DNA of 64,000 nucleotides, from NCBI GenBank assembly GCA_951799445.1, contig OX637288.1:31413288-31477287 (forward strand), read 5' to 3'. The DNA is from Pseudisothecium myosuroides. Its lineage: Eukaryota; Streptophyta; Bryopsida; Hypnales; Lembophyllaceae. The position numbers and the translations under genes are program-made. Within the stretch, counting starts at the first letter, position 1. Every line of letters begins with the position of its first letter. Below the pieces are notes generated by a model that saw only the letters and a list, made by a program, of their open reading frames with translations, ran no database searches and was not told the DNA's origin. This document shows positions 12,342 through 23,077 of this stretch, one piece after another.

Positions 12342-13262
12342 CCCCTAAAGGACCAATATGCCTTTTTTGGCAACACAGAAATTTTGGGCAGGTACGTGTG
12401 ACTGGAGATTTGCATATTTTGGGCTGAAATTTTTAAAGAAGGTGGAGACGAGGAATATCTTTCATATGCACCAAATTTCATGACATTGGAAATACGAGTC
12501 AAAAGTTATGGCCTAATATGTTGTTTGTTTCTCAACTTGGGCAGTCCGGGCAAATCAAAAAAATCACTTTTTTCAAAAATAAAAATTTGAAATTGATTTA
12601 TTAAATTTATATATACGTGGAAAGCTTTGAATCATTCCATTCTGATCAATGAGTCAAATGTTATGAGGATTTTTAGTTTGCGGGCAGTTATGGATTGTCT
12701 ACTCTAAAATAAACTTTGAAGTCATTTATTTCACTCAATTTCAATATTTTTCAAAAAAAATAAAATTGTAGGATATAGATTGTTTATTACAACATTGCAA
12801 CCATTGGAATTGGCATTTTTCAATTCCATAATTAACTTCTTAACAATTTAGTGTTTTGAACCATTCTCTACTTCTTTCTACTTACTATTTTTTCCTATAT
12901 ATTGTACAATTTCAAATAATCTGAAAATTTTCAAGCATGTAGCCAACTTGCCTTGAAGAATGAATCCAAAGAAGCACAACCATTTTGGAAATTTTTTCAT
13001 AATAATCTGACCTTGTGAAGTGCAGCTGCCTGGTTTTCCACAAGGCCAAAAAAAGGACTTTTGCCACTTCAAACACAAATATCTTGTAATCTACACGATG
13101 AAAATTTCTGAAATTTTTTCCACATATTTTTAAACCAGAGTAATACAAGATCCTACAATTATATATGTCCAAAAATGATATTTTTCAAAATTTTGGTACT
13201 TGTACTAGAAATGGTAGTTTTGGAGCATTTTTGGTGAGAACATAGTCAAGGAACTTTAGGGG
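12342..13262 (-). mobile_element. TTAA-flanked piggyBac-like non-autonomous element, copy E1
   Basis: Bounded by TTAA at 12338-12341 and 13263-13266, with ends CCCCTAAAGGACC and (reversed) CCCCTAAAGTTCC. It is reversed relative to E7 and E8: the conserved landmark GTAGGATCTTG lies near its right end. No coding capacity. Length 921 bp. Confidence 0.82.
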
Positions 13263-13372
13263 TTAACTAAGTCATATTGTGCACGAGTGAGAACCATGAT
13301 TCGTCCTTCTCTGCACTTCATGTGGGCCTCCACTCCTACCTCCTACCTTCTATTTCACAAAAATGGACATTA

Positions 13373-13706
13373 GAGAAAAAACCAACCTTCCGAAGGGCTG
13401 CTCTGCAGTGACATGCCAAGCTATTAAAATGCTTGGCCTGTCATTGCAGAACTGGCCCTCGGTGAGTAGTCAGCTTAGCTGACTGCTCGCCGAAATGGTC
13501 AGAAATCGGATTTTTTTTTTTTTTTTTTTAAATTTTAAATTTAAATTAATTTTTTTTACTCGTATATTTCGTTTCTTGCGCCACTATTGCAGCAGAAACT
13601 GCTGCGCAGAAATAGGGAAAAAACTGATTTTTTTGCAAAAAATAAATAAATTTCAGGGTCCTGTGGAAGGCTGTGGAGCAGCCCTCCGGAGGCCTTAGAT
13701 TTTCTC
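13373..13706. repeat. TA-flanked MITE with about 30-bp inverted ends (family M4)
   Basis: Ends GAGAAAAAACCAACCTTCCG and (reversed) GAGAAAATCTAAGGCCTCCG continue into AGGGCTGCTC on both sides. TA precedes at 13371-13372 and follows at 13707-13708. The interior includes a long poly(T) run. A related GC-rich element is at 61207-61504. Confidence 0.72.
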
Positions 13707-14018
13707 TAATGATGATTGATGAATGACAACTTATGAGAGGGAAAGACAGCCTCTCTGAAGGCTACTGAATGTTATGCTATGAAAAAAATGAAGGTTTTTC
13801 ATTATATTTCCAGCAATAACAAGTGGATTTTAACTGCCCCACACCAACTTCTATCGAATCTTACATGAGTAGCCCAAGGGTATGAGCTAGCATTCAATTC
13901 AAAAAAATAAAAAATATCTATCAATTGCCTCACATATAGTGCCTCTTATATCTTCAAAAACCAATTGCGAATAGTGAGAATTGTAAACACTAGCTCTTTA
14001 TACAAGTGGAGTGATGTT

Positions 14019-14420
14019 AGGTAAAACAACCCATGTGGGTTTTTTAAATTAGAATTAGTAGAAGCTCAACCACTCATAGTGAAGTCAAAAGCATGAATCC
14101 TGCTCAAAGTAGAATTTTAGACCTCATTTAGGCATAGTAGGATAGTTTTTTTCAAAAAACTTTGATCTAGGGTTATATGTAAAGTCAAGCTAAATTCCAT
14201 CTTCAAAAATTCATTTGTGATTTCAAGCCTCCAATCAAAAGTTATGGACAAAGTTCAAAGAGGGGTTAGAAGGGATATTTTTGTTGACATTTTCAAACAT
14301 CTTTTCTAAATTTTGTCCATAATTTTTTATCAGAGACGTGAAATCACAAACATTTTTTGCAAATGAAAGTTAACTTGATTTTACACTAGGGCTTTAACCC
14401 AAGTTGTATCATATTGGCAT
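14019..14420. repeat. Foldback (palindromic) repeat, family F, copy 1
   Basis: The two halves are imperfect inverted copies pivoting near 14290: CAAGCCTCCAATCAAAAG on the left pairs with the region around 14330-14350. The outer left end reads GGTAAAACAACCCA. Related palindromes are at 15960-16350 and 49060-49750. The right half is eroded. Confidence 0.6.
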
Positions 14421-14540
14421 CTAACCCAAGTTGTTACATATTTTTTAGACCTTTGTAGAATTAGTTACAAATTTTTGAAGTTAAAACATACATTACAAAG
14501 TTCATGTGTCACAAATTGTCAACAGTAATCAAACGATTAT

Positions 14541-15529
14541 CCCGGGGAGGTCACTTAATGAGCATTTTAGAAACCACGTGAGATCTAATATAGGGTACTA
14601 TATATTTATTCTACCTAAAATTTATAAAAAAATTATATCTAATATAGAGTGTGTAAAATTAAATGTAGGGTATTATAACTAATATAGGGTTATGTTTAAT
14701 ACCATGTATTAGATTTTACGTAGAAAAAATATAGAGGGGAAATAATATGTGGGGGAAAATAATTTTATAGAGTGAATATTTAATGTCCTTAAAGAAAAGA
14801 TGGACAAAAAATGACACATTATTTGTCCCAAATTATCTATGAACCTTGGATGAGGGGCTCTAGTTGCCTCTAGAATTATCTATAAAGTCCTTTGAAGTCA
14901 CTTAGAATTTGAAGAATCTATCATAAATTTTGCTTTAATGTACTCTTATTTGTTCATTCCAAATAGTAGAAAGGTATAAAAGAGCTTGGTGGTCTATCAT
15001 TATTAGGTGTGTAAGAGCTTGGTGGTCTATACTTGTTTATTATATTGTAATGCAATGTCATCTTTTCTTTGTTGATTATTTGCACTCATTTTATTCATTA
15101 GAATATATTGTAGATGATTAGTAGTAAGTTGTTTGACACAACTAGAATGCATTGTTTACAGTCTGTGAATGTATTTGTTTGGCCACAATACATTGTTTAA
15201 ACATAAATTACTTTAGTTTTTAGTAACCATTAAAAAATGGTTTGAAGAAGGAGTGACAAAAGAATAAAGAAAAAAAGGATAAAAAACAACAATAGGAAAA
15301 GAAAGTCATACAACACCTATTAGTTCTAATTTTTAAATCTAATATAGGGACCAAAAAATTGGACTCAAAAGTGCATTATAAAAAATATAGGGTGCTATAA
15401 TAAATGCCAATTTAGAATTATTTTTAATAATAGGGTATATTAAATTATGAAATATTAGAAAAATAGCCCCCCATAAAATCCCCCAATCTCACGTGTATAC
15501 TAAACCTCTAAGCTAGTGACTCCTCCGTG
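14541..15529. mobile_element. Non-autonomous DNA transposon with 8-bp target duplication
   Basis: Exact direct repeat ACGATTAT at 14533-14540 and 15530-15537 flanks inverted ends CCCGGGGAGGTCACT and (reversed) CACGGAGGAGTCACT. Inverted similarity continues to CACGTGAGAT about 40 bp in. The interior is very AT-rich with several copies of the phrase CTAATATAGGG. The 8-bp duplication suggests hAT; Mutator-like is possible. No ORF. Length 989 bp. Confidence 0.72.
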
Positions 15530-15959
15530 ACGATTATTGTTGAGCACTATTTTCGTGTTACATTCATTTAAAAACATTGTTACAACACGATAATGACATT
15601 CATTAATACTATGCAGTTGAGGCATGTCATTCATATTTGAGTTTGAAGTGCTAAAGTTGCACGATAATTATGCATGACGTAATATGTATAACTTCAGTGG
15701 TTTAGTGATGGGCGATTAACTTTGTGAAGCATTATCGTAACCATAGGGTAGGATCGGCGGAATTTAATTATTTTTACAAATGCCGGAAAAAAAAAATGAA
15801 AATGAAAAATTGCTGAATTCAACAAAAATTAAATGATCAAGTTGTTGTAAAAAAAGAAAATGTCCAATGTTAGTCCAAAAATCCAAAGACCATCTACCAA
15901 GAAGAAAAATTGATGGCAAAATAAAGGATTTTTTTCAATAACATATTGTGAAGATGAAG

Positions 15960-16350
15960 AGTGAAGAGGCCGTTTTTATGATAAAATCCATTGTCTATCA
16001 TGAACCCTCAAAGGATATGGGATAATTTGAAGATGAAAACTTCACCATTCATTGTCAAAACATAGGAACTATGTTCAAAGTAGAATTTTAGACCTTATTT
16101 TGGCATAGTAGAATAACTTTTTCCAAAAAGCTTTTAGCTAGGTTAATTTAGAAAATCAAGCTAACTTTAATCTTCAAAAATCCGTTTTAGATTTCAAGCC
16201 TCCAATCAAAAGTTATGAATAAATTTCAAAGGGGATGTTTGAAGAAAATGTTCCTTCCAAACCCTCTTTGAAATTTTACCATAGCTTTTGATTGGAGGAT
16301 TGAAATCTAAAACGGATTTTTGGAGTTGAAAGTTAGCTTGATTTACTAAA
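15960..16350. repeat. Foldback repeat, family F, copy 2, cut by a TTAA element
   Basis: The palindrome centres near 16240 (TTTCAAAGGGGATGTTTG). Left-arm phrases such as TTTTAGATTTCAAGCCTCC recur inverted at 16290-16320. The right arm stops at TTAA (16351), where E2 begins. The left arm has TTAA at the mirror position (GCTAGGTTAATTTAG), so the insertion hit a TTAA in the right arm. The remainder of that arm is missing beyond 17705. Confidence 0.65.
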
Positions 16351-16354
16351 TTAA

Positions 16355-16802
16355 TCCCTAAAGGACCAAGGCCTTTTTGGGGGCCAAAAAACACTCAAAA
16401 CTGCCACATCTATAGCAAAGAATAAAAAAAATGAAAATTATTTTTTTTCCACATCTAATCGTAGGATCTTACACCTAACTAATATGAGAGTGTGTATAAA
16501 AGATTTTAGAATTTTTGACTGCACAGATTGCAAAAATATATGCATTTAAAATTAAAAAAACAAGTTTTCAACACATTGCGGGACTAAACCCTGCCCAAGC
16601 TGTCCCCCGTCCCCTGTTTAGAGCTTACTTGGTCATAATTTTTGTTCCCAGGTACCAATTGTGAAAAAAATAATATTCCCACAAAGATTATCATTTTTTC
16701 TATCTCCAAAAAAAATTTCAAAAAATCATGACAAAATTTCAGCCTATAGGTACCTTCCCCAAAACGCATTTGTCCCCCGACAGGACAACAGTCCTTTAGG
16801 GG
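16355..16802 (+). mobile_element. TTAA-flanked element, copy E2 (internally deleted)
   Basis: TTAA at 16351-16354 and 16803-16806; ends TCCCTAAAGGACC and (reversed) CCCCTAAAGGACT. Both ends match E5 (23104-24035), but the middle is missing, leaving 448 bp. The right TTAA is shared with E3. Confidence 0.8.
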
Positions 16803-16806
16803 TTAA

Positions 16807-17701
16807 CCCCTAAAGGACCAAAGTCCCCGGGGGACACTTGGGATTTTGGGTAGGCTTGTGCGACCTGAAATTTTGACCTGATTTTTTAAAACTTTTTTTT
16901 GAAGATAGGAAATCACATTAGCTTTTTGAAAATATAATTTTCTTTTCAATCGGTGCCCGGGAGCAAAAGTTATTTTGTCGGGCAGAAGAAAAAAAATACA
17001 AAACAATGATTTTTTTTTCCTTAATTTTTTTTCTCAAAGATCATGTTTTTGTCTACATCTCAAGCTTTGATTCATTCTATTTGGACTAATAAAGAGAAAG
17101 TTATGGACAATCTTGTTTTTTAGGCAATTTAAGCATCTTCTTCAAAAAACAACTTACAGACTTCATTTTTCAATGCAATTTTCAAATTTTTTCAAATTTT
17201 TTTTTGATGGGGTCAAGTTTGTTTGCAAGAACAATCCCACCATTGGGATTATGGTGTTTTAATTCCATCTAAGAGCTATTAACAATTTAGTGTTTTGATC
17301 AATTTTGGACCTACTTCTACTTAACAATTTTTTTATACGTGAAAATCAAGCTTTGATATGCTGAAATTTTTTTCCCCGACTCTCAATTCAAATGTTCAAC
17401 ATAAAAATTTTAACTTTATGGTATGTAGTGCAAAAAAAATCCACAAATGGCCGTCAAAGTCATCTGAAATTGCAGAAAATAGGTCAAGAAAACTTCTTTT
17501 TCCAACTTTGAATGCTAATATCTTCCAATTGGAATGGTCAAATTTCTTGAAATTTTTACCTCATGATTTGAGACAAGTGAAGTACAAGATCCTATGGTTA
17601 GATTCTAAAAAAAAAGTTTTTTCTGGTTTAGGAAGTGATCGTAGTAGAAATGGCAGTTTTCAGTGGTTTTGGAGCTAGAAAATGCCTTGGTCCTTTGAGA
17701 G
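16807..17701 (-). mobile_element. TTAA-flanked element, copy E3, abutting E2
   Basis: Starts CCCCTAAAGGACC straight after the shared TTAA (16803-16806) and ends (reversed) TCTCAAAGGACC before TTAA at 17702-17705. It is a close inverse of E10 (62881-63803): AATTTTGACCTGATTTTTTA-type phrases at one end and GCCGTCAAAGTCATCTG in the interior recur there. Length 895 bp, no coding capacity. Confidence 0.8.
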
Positions 17702-17897
17702 TTAATACTTATGTGATACTTGGGTGGCATTTAGTGATATCTGTATCAAAACTAGGTTATACCAAGATAGAATTTGGCTACTGGTCTCAAAATATAACAA
17801 TAATCTTGCTATTTTGAATCAAAAAAATCAAAATTTCCTTTACCAAAATAGCCAATATCTTTTGGTTGCAGCCAATTGGCAAAAGTCGTGCATAAAA

Positions 17898-18260
17898 TGA
17901 CTTATGTCGTGTTGCTCAACTGAAGGCTCAACTTGGGGCTCGTCAATGTCCACACGATGCAACAAATATATGGGCCAAATTTGATTGTATTTGGCTTAAA
18001 TCCCCAGTCCTGGCTAGCAGAAATGGTACTAGCATCTTTTAGAACAGGAGGGGTCCCCCTTCTTGCTTATTATCTTAGCTTGACATTCATTGCTTTTCCT
18101 TTTCCGTTTTTGCTCTTATCTCTTCATTGTCTAGCCTCTGTGGCTTGGCTGTTTTGAATTCCGTTCTTTTTTAATGCAATGGTTGGTTCCATTTGTTAAA
18201 AATAAAAATAAATAAAAAATAAAAAATAAAATAAAATAAAATAAAAATAAAAATAAAAAA
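17898..18260 (+). mobile_element. Retroposon with (AAAAT)n tail
   Basis: Direct repeat TCGTGCATAAAA at 17886-17897 and 18261-18272 brackets a body ending in an (AAAAT)n tract at 18196-18260. The 3' part (GCTCTTATCTCTTCATTG, GGCTTGGCTGTTTTG) is shared with the retroposon at 29856-30055 on the other strand. Probably a 5'-truncated LINE or a SINE; no reverse-transcriptase motif. Confidence 0.78.
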
Positions 18261-18637
18261 TCGTGCATAAAAAAACACTGGCGCTGCCCAAAATAAATGA
18301 AGTACAAAACCCTGTCTGGGATGCATTTCAACGGTCTCTTTGCGGATGAGTCTGAGCTGCCGTGTCAGATTTGCTGAATATGCGAACTGCAGGACTTTGA
18401 GTTATGTAAGCTCTTTCGCGGCTCCTTCTTCGTCTTCTTCGTCCCGACAGACAACGGAGCCAAACCCTAGGAATCCGTGTGCAGGTCGTAGCAGAGCTTG
18501 TTTGCAACGGAATTCTCTTCCTTGATTCAGGTTTTCGATTCGCGCTCTGGTTTTCCTGCGCTCTGCCGAGAATTTCAAGCCTAGGATCGTCCTGTGTGTA
18601 ATTTTTGAGTGGGAATTAGGGTTGGGATCGAGTAGCC

Positions 18638-19261
18638 ATGTGGGGCGGGAGAGGGCAGGACAAGCTGCTGGACCAAATCTTCCAGTTGAAGTTCACGTCC
18701 AAGACGCTCGTCCGCTCGGCGAAGAAATGCGAGAAGGAGGAGAAGAGCGAGAAGCTGAAAGTGAAGAAAGCGATAGAGAAGGGCAACATGGATGGCGCTC
18801 GGATTTACGCCCAAAACGCCATCCGGAAGCACAACGAGCAGCTGAATTACCTCCGATTGTCCTCCCGCCTCGACGCCGTCGTGGCCCGGCTCGGCACGCA
18901 GAGCAAGATGCAGACGATCTCCAAGTCCATGGCGGGAATCGTGAAGTCGCTCGACAGTGCTCTGGCTGTCGGTAACATGGAGAAGATATCGCAAACCATG
19001 GATCAGTTCGAGAAGACTTTCGTGAACATGGAAGTTCAATCTGAGTTTATTGAAACGGCGATGGCTGGTAGCACGAGTTTGTCGACTCCGGAGGATGAGG
19101 TGAACTCGCTTCTGCACCAAGTCGCGGATGATTATGGTCTGGAGGTTTCTGTCAATCTCCCGCAAGCAGGGGCCACGGCTATGCCTGTCAAGGAGTCGGC
19201 ACCTGCCAACGCCGAAGATGATTTGAGCCGCAGGTTGGCGGAGCTCAAGAGCAGGGGATAG
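18638..19261 (+). CDS. CHMP1: ESCRT-III subunit CHMP1 (VPS46/DID2), intronless
   Basis: A single open reading frame of 207 aa, the normal family length (about 203). It starts [20 protein letters not shown], then the basic helix-1 region ([20 protein letters not shown]) and [20 protein letters not shown] with [20 protein letters not shown], all strongly conserved in plant CHMP1. The acidic C-terminal half ends [14 protein letters not shown], the MIT-interacting motif that binds VPS4/LIP5. CHMP1 promotes disassembly of ESCRT-III on endosomes and sorting of membrane proteins into multivesicular bodies. The ATG sits in GTAGCCATG context after a leader containing TTCTTCGTCTTCTTCG pyrimidine repeats (18426-18445). 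The lack of introns in the CDS is notable, but there is no poly(A) scar or direct repeat that would prove retrocopy origin, and the leader (about 18370-18637) may be spliced. Confidence 0.96.
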   Translation: MWGGRGQDKLLDQIFQLKFTSKTLVRSAKKCEKEEKSEKLKVKKAIEKGNMDGARIYAQNAIRKHNEQLNYLRLSSRLDAVVARLGTQSKMQTISKSMAGIVKSLDSALAVGNMEKISQTMDQFEKTFVNMEVQSEFIETAMAGSTSLSTPEDEVNSLLHQVADDYGLEVSVNLPQAGATAMPVKESAPANAEDDLSRRLAELKSRG

Positions 19262-20551
19262 AGGACGTCTCCGCGCTGTTCTTCCATTTAATTTCCTCCT
19301 CGCCGATTGATTTCTTCCAGCTTTTGCAACAGGTTCGACTCTGATTTTTCTATAGAAATGGCAACTGCGATCTGTAGTACTTGGTAGAGGATGTTCTATC
19401 AATTCCTTGTTGATCTTCGATAAGCCGGATGGAATCATTCCTCAGGGGATCTCCGCTGTAAAATATTATACCTCAGGATATCCAGCTTGCATCTAAAGCC
19501 CTCAAGGATTTGTGCATTTTTTTAAAACTAGCTACTTAACACCTTAGAGGAACGGGGAGGCCACACCCTCCTTATTGTTCCCCCAAAGCTTGACAAACAC
19601 TGTAGAGTGCTTGACTGAATCAAGTAAGAAATTGAGGACTTTCGAGCTCGAGCTTAATATGCTATGCGAAATGAATATAGATTTTTCTTGCAGGTGTGTT
19701 GAAGCAGCTTATGAGGAATGTTATGACCTATTGATTTCAGATTAAGGATGATAGCGGATGACAGCTTTAGAATCTTTTTCGACTTCCTGATTTCTGTGTA
19801 CAGATTTCTGATTTCCTGGCTTTCGTGGTTATAGTTATTCTAGTACAGATTCCTGTGTATCTACTTTCGTGATTATATTATTTTGTTTTTTTGAAGATAA
19901 CTTATTGGTTAGTGAGCGTGAGGTGACCTGTAAACGTATGTTGAAATCCACTCAAATTGCGGTTTACATGTAAGAGCTGGCAGTAATGTGTTTGTAAATT
20001 ATCGGCATATAATCCTGTTCTGCATCTTGCACGAAAGGTAGAAAGATTTATATCCTCTTCGCTACCGATTTGCTTGTGATTACTGGTATAATATTGCAAT
20101 TTCTTCTCACTCATTCCTATCAACCTTGATTTTTATTCCTCAGTAGGAGACAGGTTTTCAACTTCTACGTATCATGTCCTACGGAGCGGTGACAAGTTGG
20201 AGGTATTCTTCAGTATCGAAAGTAGTTGAATCCTGTTGTTTGATGCTCTGGATTCTATACATAGGACGACGAGGAACATTCTGTGAAATATTAAGAGTGT
20301 CGTGCTTGGTGTTTGTATTGAATGTAATCGTATTTATATTTATGATCGGCTGCTACTTCAATTGGGTCATTTGAGTCCTAGGCACGGTAACTGGTTACCG
20401 GAATGCATTACTATCATACATTACTGTTTGTCTAATCAATACAATTTTTTTATTGTGTACTCCACCTGTACCTTACATCAGACATGACAAGTGGGGCTAG
20501 CATTACTGGTACTGCTCTGCACCACAATTGTTTTACTACATAGTTTTGAGC
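19262..20551. other. CHMP1 3' flank and intergenic
   Basis: Probable 3' UTR with T-rich stretches (19740-19900). I see no further gene; small open frames here are AT-driven. Confidence 0.5.
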
Positions 20552-20555
20552 TTAA

Positions 20556-21119
20556 CCCCTAAGGGACTATAAGGTCACCAATGGCTTGTGCAACTGCATT
20601 TGTAGAAAATTTGAAATGTAAACTTCACTAACAATCTGTGAACAAGAAAGAGACCCTAGATGATTTGTTCTACTGAATTTGTAGGTGCAATATGATCAAG
20701 AGATGATTGAGTTTGCTATTTTTGGTGAATTTTTTGAGAAGGGAGAAGGTGCTCGGGTCTGTCAATTCACATCCTCATATCTTTTTTTCCACACCTCAAT
20801 GATTTTTAAAAATTACACATCAAAATCAGAGTTTGTGGATCACTTTTGAGCACCCCAATTTCAACATTCCAATTTCAGCATGTGTACAAAGTACCACCTA
20901 AGTGAACATCTTTCATCAATCTTGTCAATGGTGGCATTATCTCAAAAATTGTGCGATTTTGTCGGTCTTGTTTTCATAGGACTTAAGCTACATAAGTCAT
21001 CTTTCAATTTAACGGTGACGATCAGCGAAATTATTCCACTTGAATGAGGAATTATGCTTTTTACAAGAGCTATTCAAAAAAACAAGAGTTATGATCAAAC
21101 ACCCCTAGTCCTTGAAGGG
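20556..21119. mobile_element. Degenerate TTAA-family element, copy E4
   Basis: The left end TTAA + CCCCTAAGGGACTATAAGG is clear at 20552. The right end is a weak inverse (CTAGTCCTTGAAGGGTTGA). The interior is unlike other copies apart from AT-richness. Tentative. Confidence 0.45.
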
Positions 21120-21339
21120 TTGACATTAGAGCTATAAAATTAGACAAAATTAAGATTTATATGAAGTTAATGAACCTAATGTCCAAATTGGCATATTGAT
21201 GTATTTTAGATCAATTGAGAAGAAATTCAAAATTTTCAGAATTCATTTTATGAAAGACTTGATGTGAATAGTGTGCATATAAGTTTTCATTATTTAGAAT
21301 AAATAAATATGTTGTCCAAAGTTGTGGTATTTTAACTTC

Positions 21340-21690
21340 TAGACATCTTTGCATCCAATGACATTAAAAAAAAATTCAGCCACCAAAGGGGCCGCAAGTT
21401 TTGCACCCCCACGATGCAATTATGGAAAAAATAAAAATAAAAAATATTTTTTATTTTTAAAATTTGGGCGCTGACATGCATGGCACCAATGGTGCCACAT
21501 GAGCACCATGTCAGATTTTTTTAATTTTTAATTTTTAAAATATTTTTTTTCTAAAAAATATTATTTTATTCTTTCTATAATTGCACCATAGGGGGTCCAA
21601 AAATTAAAAAAACTCGTGGCCCCTTTGATGGCTGAAATTTTTTCTAATGATACCAATGAAGGTTCTAAAATGTGTTCATAATACAGGTCA
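21340..21690. repeat. Foldback repeat centred near 21480
   Basis: Inverted arms: CAGCCACCAAAGGGGCCGCA (21378) pairs with the region GTGGCCCCTTTGATGGCTG (21617-21636). GCACCCCCACGATGCAATTAT pairs with ATAATTGCACCATAGGGGGT. The core GGCACCAATGGTGCC is a perfect palindrome. No target duplication identified. Confidence 0.65.
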
Positions 21691-22104
21691 ACAAGTGTAA
21701 GATAAATAGACCTTATGTTGGTCCTTTAACTTGTAAGGATCCAAATAATCAAAAATTGGATGCCACTTGGTCAAATTTGATTGTAACTAATAAAACATTT
21801 GCCTTAGGTATTTGATTTAAAGTAAGAGCATAAAGTCTGATAAATTCAACATTAACTCCATTTCATTTCCTAGAAATATTTCAATGAAAAATTCAATAAA
21901 TTATTGCAATTGCAATTTCCTTGTGTTAGAATCAAGAAGAGTGTATCATGCTTCATTTGTATCTTTCATGTTAAAAATGAATATTAAATTTAATTCCAAT
22001 CCCCAAAAAATGCACAACCAAAAAATAATAAAAAATTTCCTTCTACAACATCTACACATGGCCATTGTCTGATCTAAGCAGATTTTCTTAAAGCACTACA
22101 ATGG

Positions 22105-23032
22105 GCCCCTTGCAAAAAAGTTCGTGTCCATGCCCTAGTACAGTGCCCTACCAAAAGTTCTTGCCTATGTAATTTGGACCATTTTGTTTCTTTGCATAAT
22201 GTACAATAGAGTTAACATTTTTGTTTTGCACAACCAACATTGATATCTTATGCAATCCCCCTCAAGCATACCAAATTTTCAGTTTCAAAAAAGCAAATCT
22301 CCATTTTTGGTGATTTTTTTTCATTTTTTTTCATGGTTTTACATGAAAATTCACAAGAAAACATTGGTGATAAATTTTTTTAATTTGTTTGCAGAAATAT
22401 GTAGGAATCATCTTCGTGTAGATCTTTCCTTTAGCAAGCATCTTCAAAGAAGTTTCACAATTCCCTCCAAAGAGATTTCAATGGGGCCTTGACAATGCCC
22501 TAAATTTTGAAAATAGATATCTCTTTGATGTAATTAGATTTTTGCATTTTCCCTTTGCTCTACAACTAATTTTGTACATTTGAGCATGATGGTACAATTT
22601 CTTTGCAAAAATCTAATTACATCAAAGAGATATCTATTTTCAAAATTTAGGGCATTGTCAAGGCCCCATTGAAATCTCTTTGGAGGGAATTGTGAAACTT
22701 CTTTGAAGATGCTTGCTAAAGGAAAGATCTACACGAAGATGATTCCTACATATCTCTACAAACAAATTAAAAAAATTTATCACCAATGTTTTCTTGTGAA
22801 TTTTCATGTAAAACCATGAAAAAAAATGAAAAAAAATCACCAAAAATGGAGATTTGTTTTTTTGAAACTGAAAATTTGGTATGCTTGAGGGGGAATGCGT
22901 AAGATATTAATGTTGGTTGTGCAAAACAAAAATGCTAACTCTATTGTACATTATGCAAAGAAACAAATTGGTCCGAATTACATGAGCAAGAACTTTTGGT
23001 AGGGCACTGTACATTGCTCAAAAACCAAAGCT
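22105..23032. mobile_element. Foldback transposon with about 420-bp arms and 9-bp target duplication
   Basis: Arms of about 22140-22556 and 22614-23000 are inverted copies at roughly 95% identity by eye, separated by 57 bp. A 9-bp direct repeat CTACAATGG at 22096-22104 and 23033-23041 flanks them. Long inverted arms with a 9-bp duplication are the pattern of Mutator-like elements. The same short peptide-like frame can be read outward from both arms (e.g. KIHKKTLVINFFNLF), which only reflects the palindrome. Confidence 0.8.
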
Positions 23033-23077
23033 CTACAATGGTCAGAGCTGCAACCAAAGATGTTAAAAGGGTAATAG

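Noticed and set aside
18196..18260. (AAAAT)n microsatellite as an independent feature
   Set aside because: It is the tail of the retroposon ending at 18260, as the direct repeats on both sides show.
18581..19438. Long open frame (285 codons) on the strand opposite CHMP1
   Set aside because: It is the shadow of the GC-rich CHMP1 coding sequence and has no protein-family features.
22250..22843. Two similar small proteins encoded on opposite strands
   Set aside because: They are the same palindrome arm read in both directions; no independent evidence of coding.
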